From Adineta ricciae (Eukaryota > Rotifera > Eurotatoria > Adinetida > Adinetidae), in assembly GCA_905250025.1 (NCBI GenBank), contig CAJNOJ010000023.1:186001-250000 (forward strand): a stretch of DNA of 64,000 nt, read 5' to 3'. Under the pieces are notes generated by a model. That model was given only the letters and a program-made list of their open reading frames with translations, was not told the origin of the DNA and made no database searches. Both the position numbers and the translations under genes were made by a program. The number at the start of each line of letters is the position of its first letter. Positions within the stretch are counted from its first letter, which is position 1. Shown here in pieces: positions 35,977 to 48,829 of this stretch.

Positions 35977-37616
35977 TTATTTGTCCGTGACAACGTGCGT
36001 TTGACAATATACACCGGTTGAATGCCAACGATTGCGTTGTTTCACCATCAATTCGCATACAATACGATATTCGTTTGTATGAAATTCGCGGTCAAACCGT
36101 TTGGCCCTTTTCATTTTCGACAGATTCGCGTCATCTGGAATCGTGTCTAGAGAGAAATAAATAAAATCGACTTATAACAATCACAAGCGTTAGTGAACCT
36201 ACATGGAAAAATATGGTCGACGTTCATTAAAGGGTCGAAGGGAGTTAAGCCGTAAATGTAGTCATTGCGCAATGTCTTAATCACAGAAAAATGTCGAAAT
36301 CTAAATTAAAGTAGAAGGTCAGTTATGTTTGACATTATACATGATTTTCTTTTACATCTTTCTGCGATGGAGAATATCATCTGCTGTCAATGGAATACGG
36401 AACGAATGGAGTCCATTTTCTATAGCACCTTGACCTCTGTATGAAATTTCATGTTGATGCACAAAAACTCGTCGTTGAGGATTGTTCTGAGTCGTAACAA
36501 TTGTGCATTGAATCCAAAAGGATTGATAGACTTCTTTTAAACAGCCGGTCAAATTCGGTAACTAAAAAAGAAAACGAAGGAAAAAGTTAGAAATATAACT
36601 TATTCGTAAGGATTTCTAACCCCGATCGTCATTGGATGCGTTCGTGATTCTTCTAGGTAGCGAATATTGTCTGAACGGTAGCGAAAACGGTGGTGCGCGT
36701 TCGGTTGACGGGCCATGTGCATGAGCGGCTGACCGTTACGTTGCATGGCGTCCATCGTCGTTTGAAGAATAGCCTCCTCAGAAACTTCGTTCATAGCATT
36801 CTGCAACTGCAACAAAAATGTATCAATACTTTCTAGATCAGAAAGTCTGCCGTCAATTAACTTACGAAGTTAGCGATGGAAGCTATTGCTTGATTCGCAG
36901 TCGGATCGCTTTGTACCGGGATAGTACCGTTATTATTATGCTCCACTTCTTGTGTATCTAGATGAAACAAATTTATCATCAAATTCAACTCATATAGCGA
37001 ACAAACCCGATGCTGGATCTTGCAAAATTTCATTGAAATCTTCGTAGGACATCGGCTCTTCTAAACATGAAGAGTAACAATGCATATCGTGTCAAAAATA
37101 TTTAAAGAGCTTTGTGAATAATCAACTATGTCAGTGATACCAACTTCAGTTTCAGGAAACTCTTTCATTAGAAAGAACATACCCAAAAGCTCCGCTATTG
37201 ATTGGCACTCTGATAACGTTGTTCCAGACGTATCTAAATACAATCATTGACGAATCGAAGTTTCTCCACAAAGAAATATTTACCAACTGTGTCTTGATAC
37301 TCAGTCTGCGCCTCTGGTATCGTGGCGTACATATCATTTGGTAACAGTGGTGATGTATCCAGTTGTTCATGCCCTAAACATATTCAATTTTGTTATTATA
37401 AATCTTTTCAGATACTGTTATCGACCTGCGCCAAATGATAATTGTTCAATTGCGCTGTTACCATTGGTAAAAGGTAAGAGAGCTTCATCCAAGTCTATCA
37501 GACTTGGATCACTTGTTGGTTCGTTGTTTGGAGCTAGTTTGGAAAGAAAATATGCGAAATATTCGAAAACATCACAATGAATGGCTCAGCTTACAACTCG
37601 ATGAATCCGAATTCAT
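35977..37616 (-). CDS. Rel/NF-kB-like gene 5: divergent RHD-N, no tail
   Basis: About nine exons, near 370 residues. Exon 1 MNSDSS at 37616 joins PSLIDLDEALLPF and several acidic exons. The Rel loop is AHHRFRYRSDNIRYLE (around 36680) followed by HPMTIGV, then SFWIQCTIVTTQNNPQ, FRIPLTADDIL and FHTNEYRIVCELMVKQRN. The protein stops soon after (VVTDK, TAA at 35977-35979), so it has neither IPT nor the basic or CPxC tail. The arginines of the loop (HRFRYR) are well kept, so DNA contact is plausible; nuclear entry would depend on an internal patch (KMKRAKRF). Confidence 0.65.
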
Positions 37617-38164
37617 ACTGCTTGGATATGAATGAGTATTTTATGTGAAATCTATAATACGAAGTGAACTCATATCAGTTTAGCTCTTAAATAATACGCG
37701 AAATCCCAATACGCAAAGCTTGTATAAACTGCATTCTGTTTGCCCAAATGCTTCAGGTAGGAAGTAGAAAATTTTAACGAAAGAAATATTTTTCAATTCT
37801 TCTGTAGAGAGGATTGGTGGAATAGATGTCTCTTTGTTTTTCTATTATAAAACATAATTATGCAATAAATGTAACTGACGACGAAATCGTCTTAATCTCG
37901 AAAACAATCTGTGCGACATCAGAAGTGACAAATTACAGAAAGATTTTCTTTTAAAAAATATCGCAATCTGAAACATCTTCTTGTGAAACAAAACAATAAA
38001 ATGGAAAGAGTACTCTCGTCTAGTATGATAAAAAAAAACAAGCATTTATTGGCGAATTGCTCATAGCAACAAAGCATTGTTAAACCATTAAGTTATAATA
38101 GGATTTTAGATCGGTTTCGAATTCTCTAGAATAACAAACGATTTAACCAGTGAAATTGAACAAA
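37617..38164. other. Intergenic between array genes 5 and 6
   Basis: 0.55 kb, AT-rich; nothing recognised. Confidence 0.45.
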
Positions 38165-39667
38165 TTAACTTGCTACTTGTTTCTTTGATGATTTTCGGTG
38201 ATGTACTTGATCTTCGTCGTCGTCTACCATTACCGAGCGCTTCGACGCTTTGTTTGAACTACGTTGCCCGTTTTCTAGGATAGCAGCGATACTCGACATA
38301 ATCTACTCATTTGAATGACTTACTCTCTTCCATTAGATCTGTGACACAAACTATGTTAGTCGTATGCCATGTGTTATCATATTTGATGAGCAACTGGCAA
38401 GCAATTTGGCTCGATTTGAGGTGATACTCATCCCGAAACGCTTTCGCTGTGGCCACGACGCTCTTTTTACTTGTGTTTTTATCTAATAAACAAAAATTAA
38501 ATTCTATATATATATTTAAGATGTAGATTACAAGTCTCCAATTGATTATTTCCGAAAATGGGAACAAATGGTTTCAGTTCGAATGTATAGGCATCAAGCT
38601 TTGACTTAATGATTGAGATACGAGCCAATCTGAATTTAAAAGGAAAACATAAACGAGAGAAAACGTAGACATTTTCGTACTCTTTCACTCTTGACTGAAT
38701 ATCTGATGCGGTTAACGGTACACGAACAAATCCGTGATCGTATTCCGACGAATTATCATCATGGTATTCCAGTTTATCTGGGTGAATATAGACTTTGCCC
38801 TTTGGGTTATTGTCTGATGTTATTAAAACCAACTGTAACCAGAATGATTGATTCGAACCTAGTTGACACGTTTCCAAATTGGGCAACTATGAAAAATAGA
38901 ATAAACAAAGATAAATGCAAACTAGTATGATGAGTCTAGCATTACTTTGATTGCCATTGGTTTTGATCGGGAATTTTCAATTTGCCGTTTGCCATCACTT
39001 TGATATCGTCGACGAATATCCTTGGGTGGTTGGATTTGTACGAACATTATTCGATCAGAAATTGTTCGATCGATATTTTCCAGAACACTTTTGTTTAATT
39101 CTTCTTTGATCCATTCTTTTGTTGCATCGAATGACTTTAAAGTCAAATCTGTTTCTATCACTTCTGAATTAAACTCATTACTATGCAGCAATCGATTCAC
39201 ATTATTTTCGATATCTGAGAGAAGATTATTTTAGTTCATTGAAAACTGTATGAGTATTGAACAGACCTGCAGAAATTGAGAGACTTTCTTGACTATCGAC
39301 AGAATCTATTTTCGAAGAAGAAAAAGAAATGATATGCCTAAGAATAGAACATAGCTCTACCTTCATTTAATAATGAAAATTCATCGATCGGTAACGGCAA
39401 TGTCGAGCAATCATTTTCAAAGACATCTGTTACGTAGAAAGAACGTTGAACGTAATAAATTGGTGTTAATTATATATGAAGACATTTACTTGAACTGAAT
39501 GAAAGTCGTGTTGTAGGAAACAGAGGTATATTCAGAAATTCTTCAACAGTTATCTGACTGATACGAGATTCGTCATTGTACAAATGATCTTCATCTAAGT
39601 AAAGGATTTATTAGATATTAAGGAAAAAGTATGGATTAAATATACCATCAAATGGTTGACAATTCAT
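38165..39667 (-). CDS. Rel/NF-kB-like gene 6: divergent RHD-N, basic tail
   Basis: About nine exons. Exon 1 (MNCQPFD, ATG at 39667) joins acidic small exons (VEEFLNIPLF). The Rel loop is PKDIRRRYQSDGKRQ (around 39010) with KPMAIKV, then SFWLQLVLITSDNNPKGKV, a HPDKL equivalent of HPYEL, FVRVPLTASDI and SSQIACQLLIKYDN. The last exon encodes SSNKASKRSVMVDDDED and HRKSSKKQVAS, a basic and acidic tail, with no IPT, ankyrin or CxxC. Genes 4, 5 and 6 resemble each other more than genes 1-3 do and form a second subgroup of short members. Confidence 0.65.
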
Positions 39668-40841
39668 ATCGCAGCAATTCTTGATTAAATTATGCGGTGA
39701 ACAGTGTGAAAATTGTTGATATGTTCTAATATGTCTCCAGATGAGAAATTTTGAAACATGGCCGTACGGTTGGGTTTTTTAAACAGTAAGGAAGCAAAGA
39801 GATCTGATTGGTAAATAGCAATCTTATACGCTTTTGCCAGAAGGTTGAGTATAGGTGTCTCGTTGATCTAACCTACGAAGTGCTCAGAGATTTTATCATG
39901 TAGGTATACATCATATGACAACATAATGTATTTGTCTGTTTTTCAAATAAAAAAGAAGCAAGCGGTCAAATTTTTCCAGTTGGAAAAGCCAATCTGAGGA
40001 AAAACTATTTTTAGTTCGAAACATCCAGCGATGAATCATATATTTAGCCTGCTCGTCATCGCTGTATATAGCAATTCTGAAAGATTGATTCATGAAAGTT
40101 TCGAATCACTTTTCGTTCTCGTTATGATCATCCATAATCAAATTCAAACTTAACGAAAGTATTCAAAGTGGCTCGTATTGGTGAAATAACCACAAGCAAA
40201 TATTTGACGAAGTGCACAATCGTCGATAAATGGATCTTGTTTTCCACATGGAACAGACATCAATAAAAATATCCTTTCATTTCAATTTTTGTCCTTAAAC
40301 TTCATCCTTATAATCTCTTTTTTCTTTCTTTCTCTTCACACTTACAAAACACTCCAGACGGTCTGCTAATATTTTACAGTGAGGCAAAACAATCAACATC
40401 ATAACAACTCATGATAAGTCCAGACAACTTGCACTTACTATAAAACAAGTGACATCACGTATTTATTGTTTTCAAGCGCGCCGTCATAACAAATAAATAA
40501 CTTTTGCGTCTAATATTGCCGGCATATAGTAATATCAAATTCAAAATATCGTTCCGTCTCAGTACTTCAATTCGAATTGGCGATATCTTCTTAATTCGTC
40601 TGTGTGATCTCCAGGTTAGTGATCCGTGAGAAAGAAAGAAACATCGATGACTTTCACAAGATTCATTGTGACACATGTTTGATATTCAAGGTCATTCTCA
40701 AGGGGAGACACTTGTTTGCTCTGGAGATAAAGAAAGGATTTTTATAAACTTGAGTATTTATTTCATTCAAAAAACGTATTAAAATAGAAAAATATACACA
40801 TCGTTGACTATGAAGTGTCCAAAGAGTTGTCAGTTGAGGGC
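39668..40841. other. Intergenic between array genes 6 and 7
   Basis: 1.2 kb. Three short minus frames have no Rel, ankyrin or splice support. No repeat recognised. Confidence 0.45.
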
Positions 40842-42994
40842 TTATGATGATAATAAACTGATACATTGTTCATTGTTGTGATATGCGGCGACTTGCTTTG
40901 GTGTTTGGTGTTCGGCATTGATTTGTTCCAGGAGAGACTTTTTTGTGTCAGGTTGCAATTTTTTTAGAACAAATTCAATTGTGTTCGCTGCAGTAGCATC
41001 AGCCGTTCGAGCAATGTTATGAAATATGTTATTACCTAATTTATCAGTTTGCTTGACAAGTTCTGGACGTTTGTGTAGGATTCGTTTGATCAGTTCGATC
41101 TGATTAAATTTTGCTGCGACTAGCAGTGGTGCTTCTCCTTGTAAATTTGTTTGTTCGAGAAAACCATTCGTGTTTTCGATCAGGTCGAACAGTACTTGTG
41201 GATTCCTTTGTTTCATATGATTTGCCAATACGGAAAATGGATCTTCTGATTCAGTTAATGTCCATAGTTCTCTGATCAGAGTTGAATTTTCATGATCTTT
41301 ATTTGTTTGATTGGATGGTATTTCAAGAAATGGATCATCATCATCATCATCATCTGTGTTCTCTTCAAAATCGCCATGTGGCCGTTTTCGAGTGGTGGAG
41401 GGTGTTATATTGGAAGACGCTAGATCGAAATCACACATGAGACATTTTGATACTAAAAATAGCGAAGAACGCACATAGAAATAGTTTACAATAAAGAAGC
41501 ACGAACATGATATATACGTAAAGTGAACTCGATTGATTTCAACGTCATTGATATTGATAACAATCGGAATCGTCAGTGTTGGTTTGTCTCTTGTTAATCG
41601 TTCTGGACATGGTGGCGTTAAAAACGCGATTGTTTTTTCATCAACAAACTCTCGCTGAACTAATGCTCGTTGATCAATGGCAGGATGTTCGAATCGAATG
41701 TGTAATCCTAAATGAATGCAAAACTATAATCCCATTACGCTCAATTCTTGTTTGCAAATTCTTGAATCTTGAAAACAAAAAAGAAATAACATGCGCGCTC
41801 GAGACGATGCCCTCCTATCATCTTTTTATAGCAAAGACTGCGTCGGATACAAATTCTCTATTTGAGTTATTTCACCTGAAAAACTGATTCATCCAGCATG
41901 ATGCAGCATCTTCAAGTACAAGGTCTGTCTAGTGTAAAAAATGCTGTTGTACTCTCTATATTTTACTTGTTTATGTCAGTTAGATAAGATATATGACATG
42001 GTAGACAGCTATATGGCTCGAAGACAACACTCCAGCTCGGTATATATCTGCGACCTCATAGTCGAACGAGTGATCGAATTGAAAACTAAAAAAACGTGAA
42101 AATTCGGCAGATTACTCACTCTTTCTTCTGTCAAGTTGTGGAATGAACATCAATATTTCATCGCCGCCTTGACAATCACCTTTTTGTGGTGAATATCGAA
42201 AACAGGCATCGTTATCATTCGTCGATATTTTCGTACCAGTTATTACGTGTGAATAAACAGTTGAGATATTGTATGTTACTGGAAAGGCAGTAGGACATTC
42301 AGGTTCAAAAGCAGCTAAAGAAAAAAACAGGCGTGACTGTGATAATTGATAATATTCGATAATTTTCTTTGCATCCATGCAGTAGTTTGCATCCAATGTA
42401 TGGAAGTTTTCTATGGAATAGTGAGATAAGAAGGAAATTGTATTGACTTGAAAGTCTTTTACCAGAATTGTGAATTCTCAGTGCTCCATGTTCCACTATT
42501 TCATGATGAGTCAGCTTTTGTATACAAAATTGAAAACTGAGAAAAAGTCCGATCATTTATCTCTTTCATTCTAAATTCTACCTTTTTCGACCAGTTTGGA
42601 ATTCTCCGTCTGATAGTGGAAAATACAATGAGTTTGTTGCTTTATCAGAAATGATAGCAGGATCGTCCGAAGCGATCTTGTAAGGATGTACGCATACATT
42701 ATGCACCTGTTCACTAGGAACAGTAACAAGTCCGACACGAATGAAGTATTTTAATGATCTTTTTTGAAGCCATTCGTGCGGAATCTGTAAGATACGTTCG
42801 ATACAAGAAAAATGCTTTTCTTTTTAAACGCTGTTTACCTCAATTGTTGGATAAACCAAACCATTTGTATTTACTTCGCCATGGATAAAACGTTGGGCTC
42901 GGTTTTGTCGAGGATTGGTTTCACGTTTGTATCGTTCGCGATAGAATGGTCGAGGTTGTAACAAGATCCGAAGTGATGGCATGGCTTTAGCCAT
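40842..42994 (-). CDS. NF-kB p100/p105-like gene 7: RHD-N, IPT, ankyrin
   Basis: About six coding exons, roughly 540 residues. The frame opens almost directly at the Rel loop: RPFYRERYKRETN (42900-42960), then VYPTIE, YFIRVGLVTV with VHPYKI, NSLYFPLSDGEF and FQFCIQKLTHHEIVEHGAL, the counterpart of the conserved Rel strand before the linker. QSRLFFSLAAFEP and GDCQGGDEILMFIP lead into the IPT (LHIRFEHPAIDQRALVQREF to VHFTYIS, 41713-41531). A CLMCDFD motif and TRKRPHGDFEE basic patch follow, an Asp run, then about four ankyrin repeats (GEAPLLVAAKFNQIELIKRI; LGNNIFHNIAR) to TAA 40842-40844. It lacks the acidic N-terminus of its neighbours; a 5' exon may be missing. The intron at about 42114-41714 is unusually long (400 nt). 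Confidence 0.83.
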
Positions 42995-44532
42995 TTGGAA
43001 GAATATTTTCTAAATGAAGTTATACGCGTCGCAAGTCAAATGAGATATATATCAAAGTAGTTGTTGTTTATGAACTCACTTTCTTCCTGATATGAGACAA
43101 TTGGTTTTTTCTTCTAAGTTTCGAAAGTAAAAAGCGCAAAATGAAAGGTAAAAACCGGTCGATGAGTATTTATTCTCATGTATTTGTTTTTTCCTTCCTT
43201 TTCTTTCACTCAAGTAATAGCAGTGAGAAAAACAATGATATTTGAAGGAAAATTTTTATCAAAACTCATTCATCAATATTCATATTGGATTTGTGCACAA
43301 AATTCATACAGATAAATGATCCCATATGAAATTCGATGTTTATATGAAATTCATCCGTAAGCCTTGACTTACTTTTTACAACTCTGCACTTTTTCGAATG
43401 ACACAGTTATAAGATAAAACTGTCTGTCCGCCAGTCAACATAGTTCTTTTTCTCTCTTCTTATACTGACTACGTAATACGATGAGAGGCAAAATGATCTT
43501 CCATTCTAAATTTTTACTCATAAAAAAAACTTTCGAAAACACATGACTCATGGTTGAACATACAAGGAAAAATCCTTTCAATACACAATTTCCGTAATCT
43601 ATCAACATCGCGTCATTTCTCTATAATTTCCATCGAAGAATTTCTATGCAATCACGCATTTCTTTCACCAATTTTTTCCCGAGACCATCTCTTACCAGTA
43701 TAACGCCATATGGAACCCTATATTACAGTGCTAAGGATGTTAAATGGCTTTCTCATGGTACAGAAATCATGTATTATTGATCTTCTGTTGACACTCAGGA
43801 ACATTGAACAGTGTATAACTAAAATATGTACCTAAACAACAGTCTTATACTTTTTAGCACGTTGAACGAATTCTATTTCAAAAGTCACTAATTAACAAAA
43901 CGATTGATAGCAGAGCTAATCTAATTATTTTCTCATTATGATATATCTTCCCTAGTACCACAAATGCGACACTGTCTGAACACGTATTTGCTTACGCAAT
44001 AGTGATTGCTACTTACTTTGACGTACAATCGACAGTGTGTGTATGTCTGAGGTGCTATTTCGTTCCCCGAAAATTTATACTCGCTGTCAAGGTGCACATT
44101 CATGTAAATATTCGTCGAATTATTACGACATATTTTTGTCTGCCTTTTTTGTTTGTTCATGTTAAATTAATAGTAACCAATTCACTTCTAAACGTCTTAC
44201 ATGTGCACCAGACGTTTTTCGGCGATTTTATTCTAGACTCCGCCTTCAAGGTCGCTCTCTACTTTTTATCATATTCATTTGTTTGTGAAGTATGTTCAAT
44301 GCTCTTGGCTTATATGCCATTGGATTCAAGTGATTTGTTGTGAGTTTATGGATCAAGTTTGATTCACTGCAGAGTATATCAGTTTTGCTGGTGTCTGGAT
44401 TAAGACCATTGTTTAGTTTTTGAACGATTTCGTATTTCGATTCTTCGAAAAATTCTTTTGCACAGTTGTTATTTCAACACAAAATGAGGAGAAGGCATCG
44501 AGAAATACTTTTTCACAGTAGATGAGACCGCT
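42995..44532. other. Intergenic, 1.5 kb, inside the Rel array
   Basis: AT-rich. Short frames on both strands (43936-44343) lack features. The 5' UTR of gene 7 probably lies at the left end. Confidence 0.45.
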
Positions 44533-44943
44533 TCAGTACGACAAACCTTTTTTTCTCGGCTTTAAAATTTTTCTTAACTTATTCACAAAACAATGGTAAG
44601 TATGATCATATGTCTGTTTAATCATGTCTGGAGCGAGACTACGCACAGTTTCTTTTGCTTTTCGCTTATCTTTCATTGAAAACATGTAATTGCAATAAGT
44701 GGCACTGGATTCTCTTCGAATGCACACTCGATGAAATAATAGATTCGCAGCACCCTTATATAGATGACGGTGCGTACATATTTTCAAATGGACTTGGAAG
44801 CGAAAGTTGTCTTCTGTAAATTTTTTCATTTGTAGATGAACGTGTTTCATTTAGTTTAGCAGATACATCTTACTCGAGGCGCCGTTGTTCGTATTATTCC
44901 GGAGATGACGGCCGGATGTTGAAGTTGAATTTGAGCGATTCAT
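44533..44943 (-). CDS. Small orphan gene inside the Rel array, two exons
   Basis: Exon 1 is 44943-44874 (MNRSNSTSTSGRHLRNN) and exon 2 is 44813-44533; a GTAAG donor and TTTACAG acceptor join them in frame to 116 residues. The product is very basic, with several Cys and His (HLKICTHRHLYKG, RVCIRRES, HTYHCFVNKL) and a C-terminal RKILKPRKKGLSY. It shows no signal peptide or membrane segment, and no Rel or ankyrin similarity. A nucleic-acid-binding role is possible from composition only. Canonical splice signals and a 117-codon frame make it likelier than chance, but there is no family support. Confidence 0.5.
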
Positions 44944-45245
44944 AGCTCGCACTATCGCCCAAACCAAGAACTAAATATCCATGGTTAGCAAAAGGCAAAT
45001 AATGGCGCTCCAACAACCATTGTTCAAAAGATTGGCCCTGAGAAAACTAAAGATCGAAATAGTTTTTTCGTTCAAATTCTCCGTATTCAATCGGGTAAAG
45101 TCTAGTGAATCTTTTAGAACGAAATTTATACGTTTCCTGATTTTTCTTTTACCGATCTTCAAAACATGTGTGATTATGCAAATACACCACAGGGAGTACA
45201 ATAAAGTAAAAATAACAATGATATGAACTCTTATTAAACAGGTTT
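44944..45245. other. Short gap before array gene 8
   Basis: 302 bp of 5' region of the orphan gene and 3' UTR of gene 8; nothing else seen. Confidence 0.45.
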
Positions 45246-47936
45246 TTAATTACGAGATAATAATTCAAAACAGCATGTGTTTTCATGTAATTCTGCTGTT
45301 CTCGCTGGAGTCTCACCATTTTTATTCATTTGCATCAATAGATTCGTCTTCACTTCTTCAGACATGATATTAAAGAGATTCTTAATTGTTTCAGCACCCG
45401 CATCATCCTTCACACTTCCGACTTTGTGCAACAAGTTATTACCGTCATTGTCCACTCTTTCAATCACATCTTTTCGCATCTTCACCAACATCTCAATCAC
45501 TTTCCATGCATTACATCGACCTCCGACTAACAGCACGTTTTCCCCACTTTCGTTTCTTCTCTCCAGTATGTCGTTTTCTTCGCGCATACTAGCCACTTGT
45601 TCAATGATCGTCAGCGCCAACGAAATGTGTCCTCGTTCGATAGCAACATGCAGTGGTGGTGGACTATCTACACATTTCGACAACAACACGCGAGTTCGAC
45701 GAAACAGTCGAGAAGGATCGTTGGTTTGAACAAACTGGACTAGTGCTTCTTGTAGTTGATCGAGATATTTGTCGAGTTTAGCAGCATGATCTAGACATAG
45801 AACGTCGAAAAGAAATAGACACGATGCTCGATGAGCGACATACCATCTCGTGCCGCTGCTGTAGTTACTTTAGTCGTTGTTGTTTTTGTAGCTGCTGTAG
45901 TTGTCGTTGTTGCTGTAGCACTTGGCATTGATTCCGACGATGATGATGATGATGATGACGACGATGATGACGATGCTTCGCTGTCCTTCTATTCATACAC
46001 ACAAAACGTACAATCGAACGGTGTCAATCATATCCATGCAACACCCTACCCGTTCAAGTCCCATCCTTGCTATTCCCGATGTCAGATCACCCACGAACTT
46101 AACATCGTCCAACTCTTCTCGTCCACGCTGTCGTTTGTTACTTGCCGTGTTTCCTTGATTGACGAATGTAGTTTGACTACAAGCTGGGCACAGGCTCAAT
46201 GTCATGCTGATGGCTAAAGACACACGAAGAAGAACAATGGAGAACACAAGGTGAGCATGAGAGAGTGTCGTTTGCTGAGAGACATACGTGGTACATAGGT
46301 GAAATTGACCAAGGCTATGACTACATTGTTTTCTCTGATAGTCATTGGAAAATTACGAGGCTGGTCAGTGAATGGCAGTGGACATTGTGGTGCCATGAAT
46401 GAAAAGACTCTTTTGTCAATGTGTGTGACATTGTTAAGTACCACTAATGGATGTGGTGTGAAATCAAAGGTAATGGTATAGTCTAAAATGGGCAAATGTT
46501 TTCAGTGAGAAGGAGAGAAGTGAAGTTTGGCGAGTACTTTTCTGTCTGTTGGGTTGTTGTGGTAAGATGATAACGATTTCTTCGTTTCCTCTCCAATCAA
46601 CTTTTTGTGGTATACATTTAATAAGGGGTGATGCGCGTGTATCATTGAATTGCCGCGCTGGTGATCCTGACAAAAAGAATCAAATCTAGTAACAATAAAT
46701 TGTATTAATAATACTAACTTGAGCCACTTGTAGTCGTGTCAATCATAGATGTAGAGAAAATAAGGGTTTCCCATTGAAAAACGGGCACTGATATGGCATC
46801 AGTCCGATGAGCGATCATGAATGCAAGTTTGGACGCTCCCAGCTGGTAAAATTCGATGGTTTGCTTTACATTTTGTATGGTCTCATCATGCGACTGACAC
46901 GATGGTTCGAAGCCTAGGAAAGCATTTGAGAAGTCTGTGAGGATATGAAGTGTTGTTATTACTATTACCAAATGGTATGAGAGCACCATGTGCTTTCAAT
47001 TCCTCTTGTTTTTTCTTCGTGACAATCAGTCGAAAACTGAAATAGTAGGTAGCTTCGGTCAATATTGAACTGAACAGATGTGGTACTAAACTATTACCTT
47101 TTTTCGCCTGTTAACATTTCCTTTTCATTCACAGGAAAGTAAAGAGAATTATTTTGAGATGGATCTTGAAAAACATCACCATCCACCGCAGTAAGTTCAT
47201 ATGGATGAATATAATAATTACTTCCTGTTCCACTCCTTTCGGTGACAAGAGTCACTCGAATATACAGTCTTTGCCATGGATTCCAAGAACGCCATTGCTT
47301 AGGAATCTATTAGTTATAGATTAGAAAGAAAAAAATCTTTACAACATTGTTGATTCAGCAAAACAAGAGTAGTAGATTAATGTAGAGTTATCGAATTTTG
47401 TGAAAATATAGGCTTTTGAACACATGTGCATACCTTAATAGTCGGATATTGATACGGGCTTTTTTCTGGGTCAGTACGTATAAAACGATTCGCTGGACTG
47501 TTCTCGCATTTATAACGTCCGCGGTACTCTTCGTTCGGTTGTGCTATTATTTCGAGGGGTTCGCTCTGCTGCAGCTCAGAATAAAGTGACAAAGGCGAAT
47601 TATTGAGGGGGTCGTTCGTTCCAGTAGATTCGTAAGCGATCACACCTTCACTGGTAGATCCTGATAAGTTTGAAGAATTGGGACTGTTTGCTCCGGTCAA
47701 TTCACCAGAACTAAGGATTTCAGTAAGAGCTGCAAAATCTGTGTAGAAAAAAAAGGTCGGCCGTTACGTTGCATTTTTAAATCAATCTATACCTATTTGC
47801 GATAATTCCGTTATTACGAACTCCGGTGGATTGGGATTGGGGCTCCAAGGTTCATCTACCATAGATAAATATCCAATCATACAACAAATTGCTTCTCTAT
47901 GAATGTACACATACCTAAATCGGTAAAGGCGCTCAT
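45246..47936 (-). CDS. NF-kB p100/p105-like gene 8: RHD-N, IPT, ankyrin (canonical loop)
   Basis: About eleven exons, near 680 residues, start MSAFTDL at 47936. Rel loop EEYRGRYKCENS (47530 region) keeps the canonical Arg, Tyr, Cys and Glu. Then YQYPTIK, LYIRVTLVTERS, IHPYEL, NSLYFPVNEKEM and FRLIVTKKKQEEL. SKLAFMIAHRTD and the linker region lead to VDWRGNEEIVIILPQQ and the IPT (NYTITFDFTPHPLVVLNN to LVNFTYVP, 46485-46280). After it come LCPACSQTT (CxxC), SNKRQRGREE (nuclear signal), a Ser-rich run coded by TCATCG repeats (45935-45972), and ankyrin repeats (PPPLHVAIERGHISLALTII; GENVLLVGGRCNAWKVIEML; GNNLLHKVGS) to the end. Processing to a p50-like form is conceivable but not shown. Confidence 0.88.
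45374..46622. repeat. Near-identical block shared with 52101-53500 (copy in gene 8)
   Basis: From AAGAGATT..TTAATTG on the left to TACATTTAAT on the right, exons and introns match the copy in gene 10 with only scattered substitutions and a length change in the repeat tract. Sequence on both sides is diverged. Confidence 0.85.
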
Positions 47937-48829
47937 TCTTTTTTGTATAAAGATCCGACAAGGTCGTAATAGTTACTGAATAAAGATAAGCGACGCTATT
48001 GGCGAGTGTATATATAGCGAGTATGCTATCGATAGGCGCAGAATGTAAGACGTATCTTGGTAGCCTATGACACATAAAACATTTCCCTGTAACTGGGAGG
48101 AAGAAAACAAGCGTAAGACATGTAGGAAAAAAATGGCAAAATACTATTTTCTGCCAACAAGATAAGAACACTACCAACCGAAAAAAGAACGTCTGACAAG
48201 CATACGGAACAACCTAAATATGCATGCATCGTTTCAAGATGACTCTAGTTTAGAATAATATTATTTTCTTATGAACTTATGTTGTTTTCGACATGACGTG
48301 TCAACATCTAAGATTTTGTACGGAACTCTCGTAATAACTGATGTTTTTCGTCGATATAAGTTTCATATCAAATCTGTGTTTCGCATGTTAATCGAGGAGT
48401 TATGGGTTCTGAAAATTCAATATCTAATGACTCTCCTCATAAAACATTGACGACTTGAGAAGACAGAACTTATGCTTTACTATTGTCGGACGAAACTATT
48501 TACATATCGAGGTTTAATCCAGACAACGAAGGTACGCGACGTATTGTATTTCTTCCCTTTATGTTTTTACTTTTTCAATTAGTTAGGAGTCAAGTTCTTC
48601 ATGACATATAATATTGCTTTCGTTTTCTCGATTAAAATACCAATCTAAATGTTATATTGTTGTTTCATTGTATATAGTCATGATGCGTACAAAGAAAAAA
48701 AAGTTGCACAAAGAAAAAGTCGGTATTTTCCTGGTTAAAAGATATTAACTACAAAACTGATAAAAATAAGTCTTTTCCAACAGAAGCGAAAAGATCGTTT
48801 GACGTAATTCGTTGCAAACGTCGAATAAT
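47937..48829. other. Intergenic between array genes 8 and 9
   Basis: 0.9 kb; no gene or repeat recognised. Confidence 0.45.

Noticed and set aside
45831-46217. Plus-strand 128-residue frame with Val/Ala and Asp runs
   Set aside because: Reverse reading of gene 8 exons and its Ser repeat.
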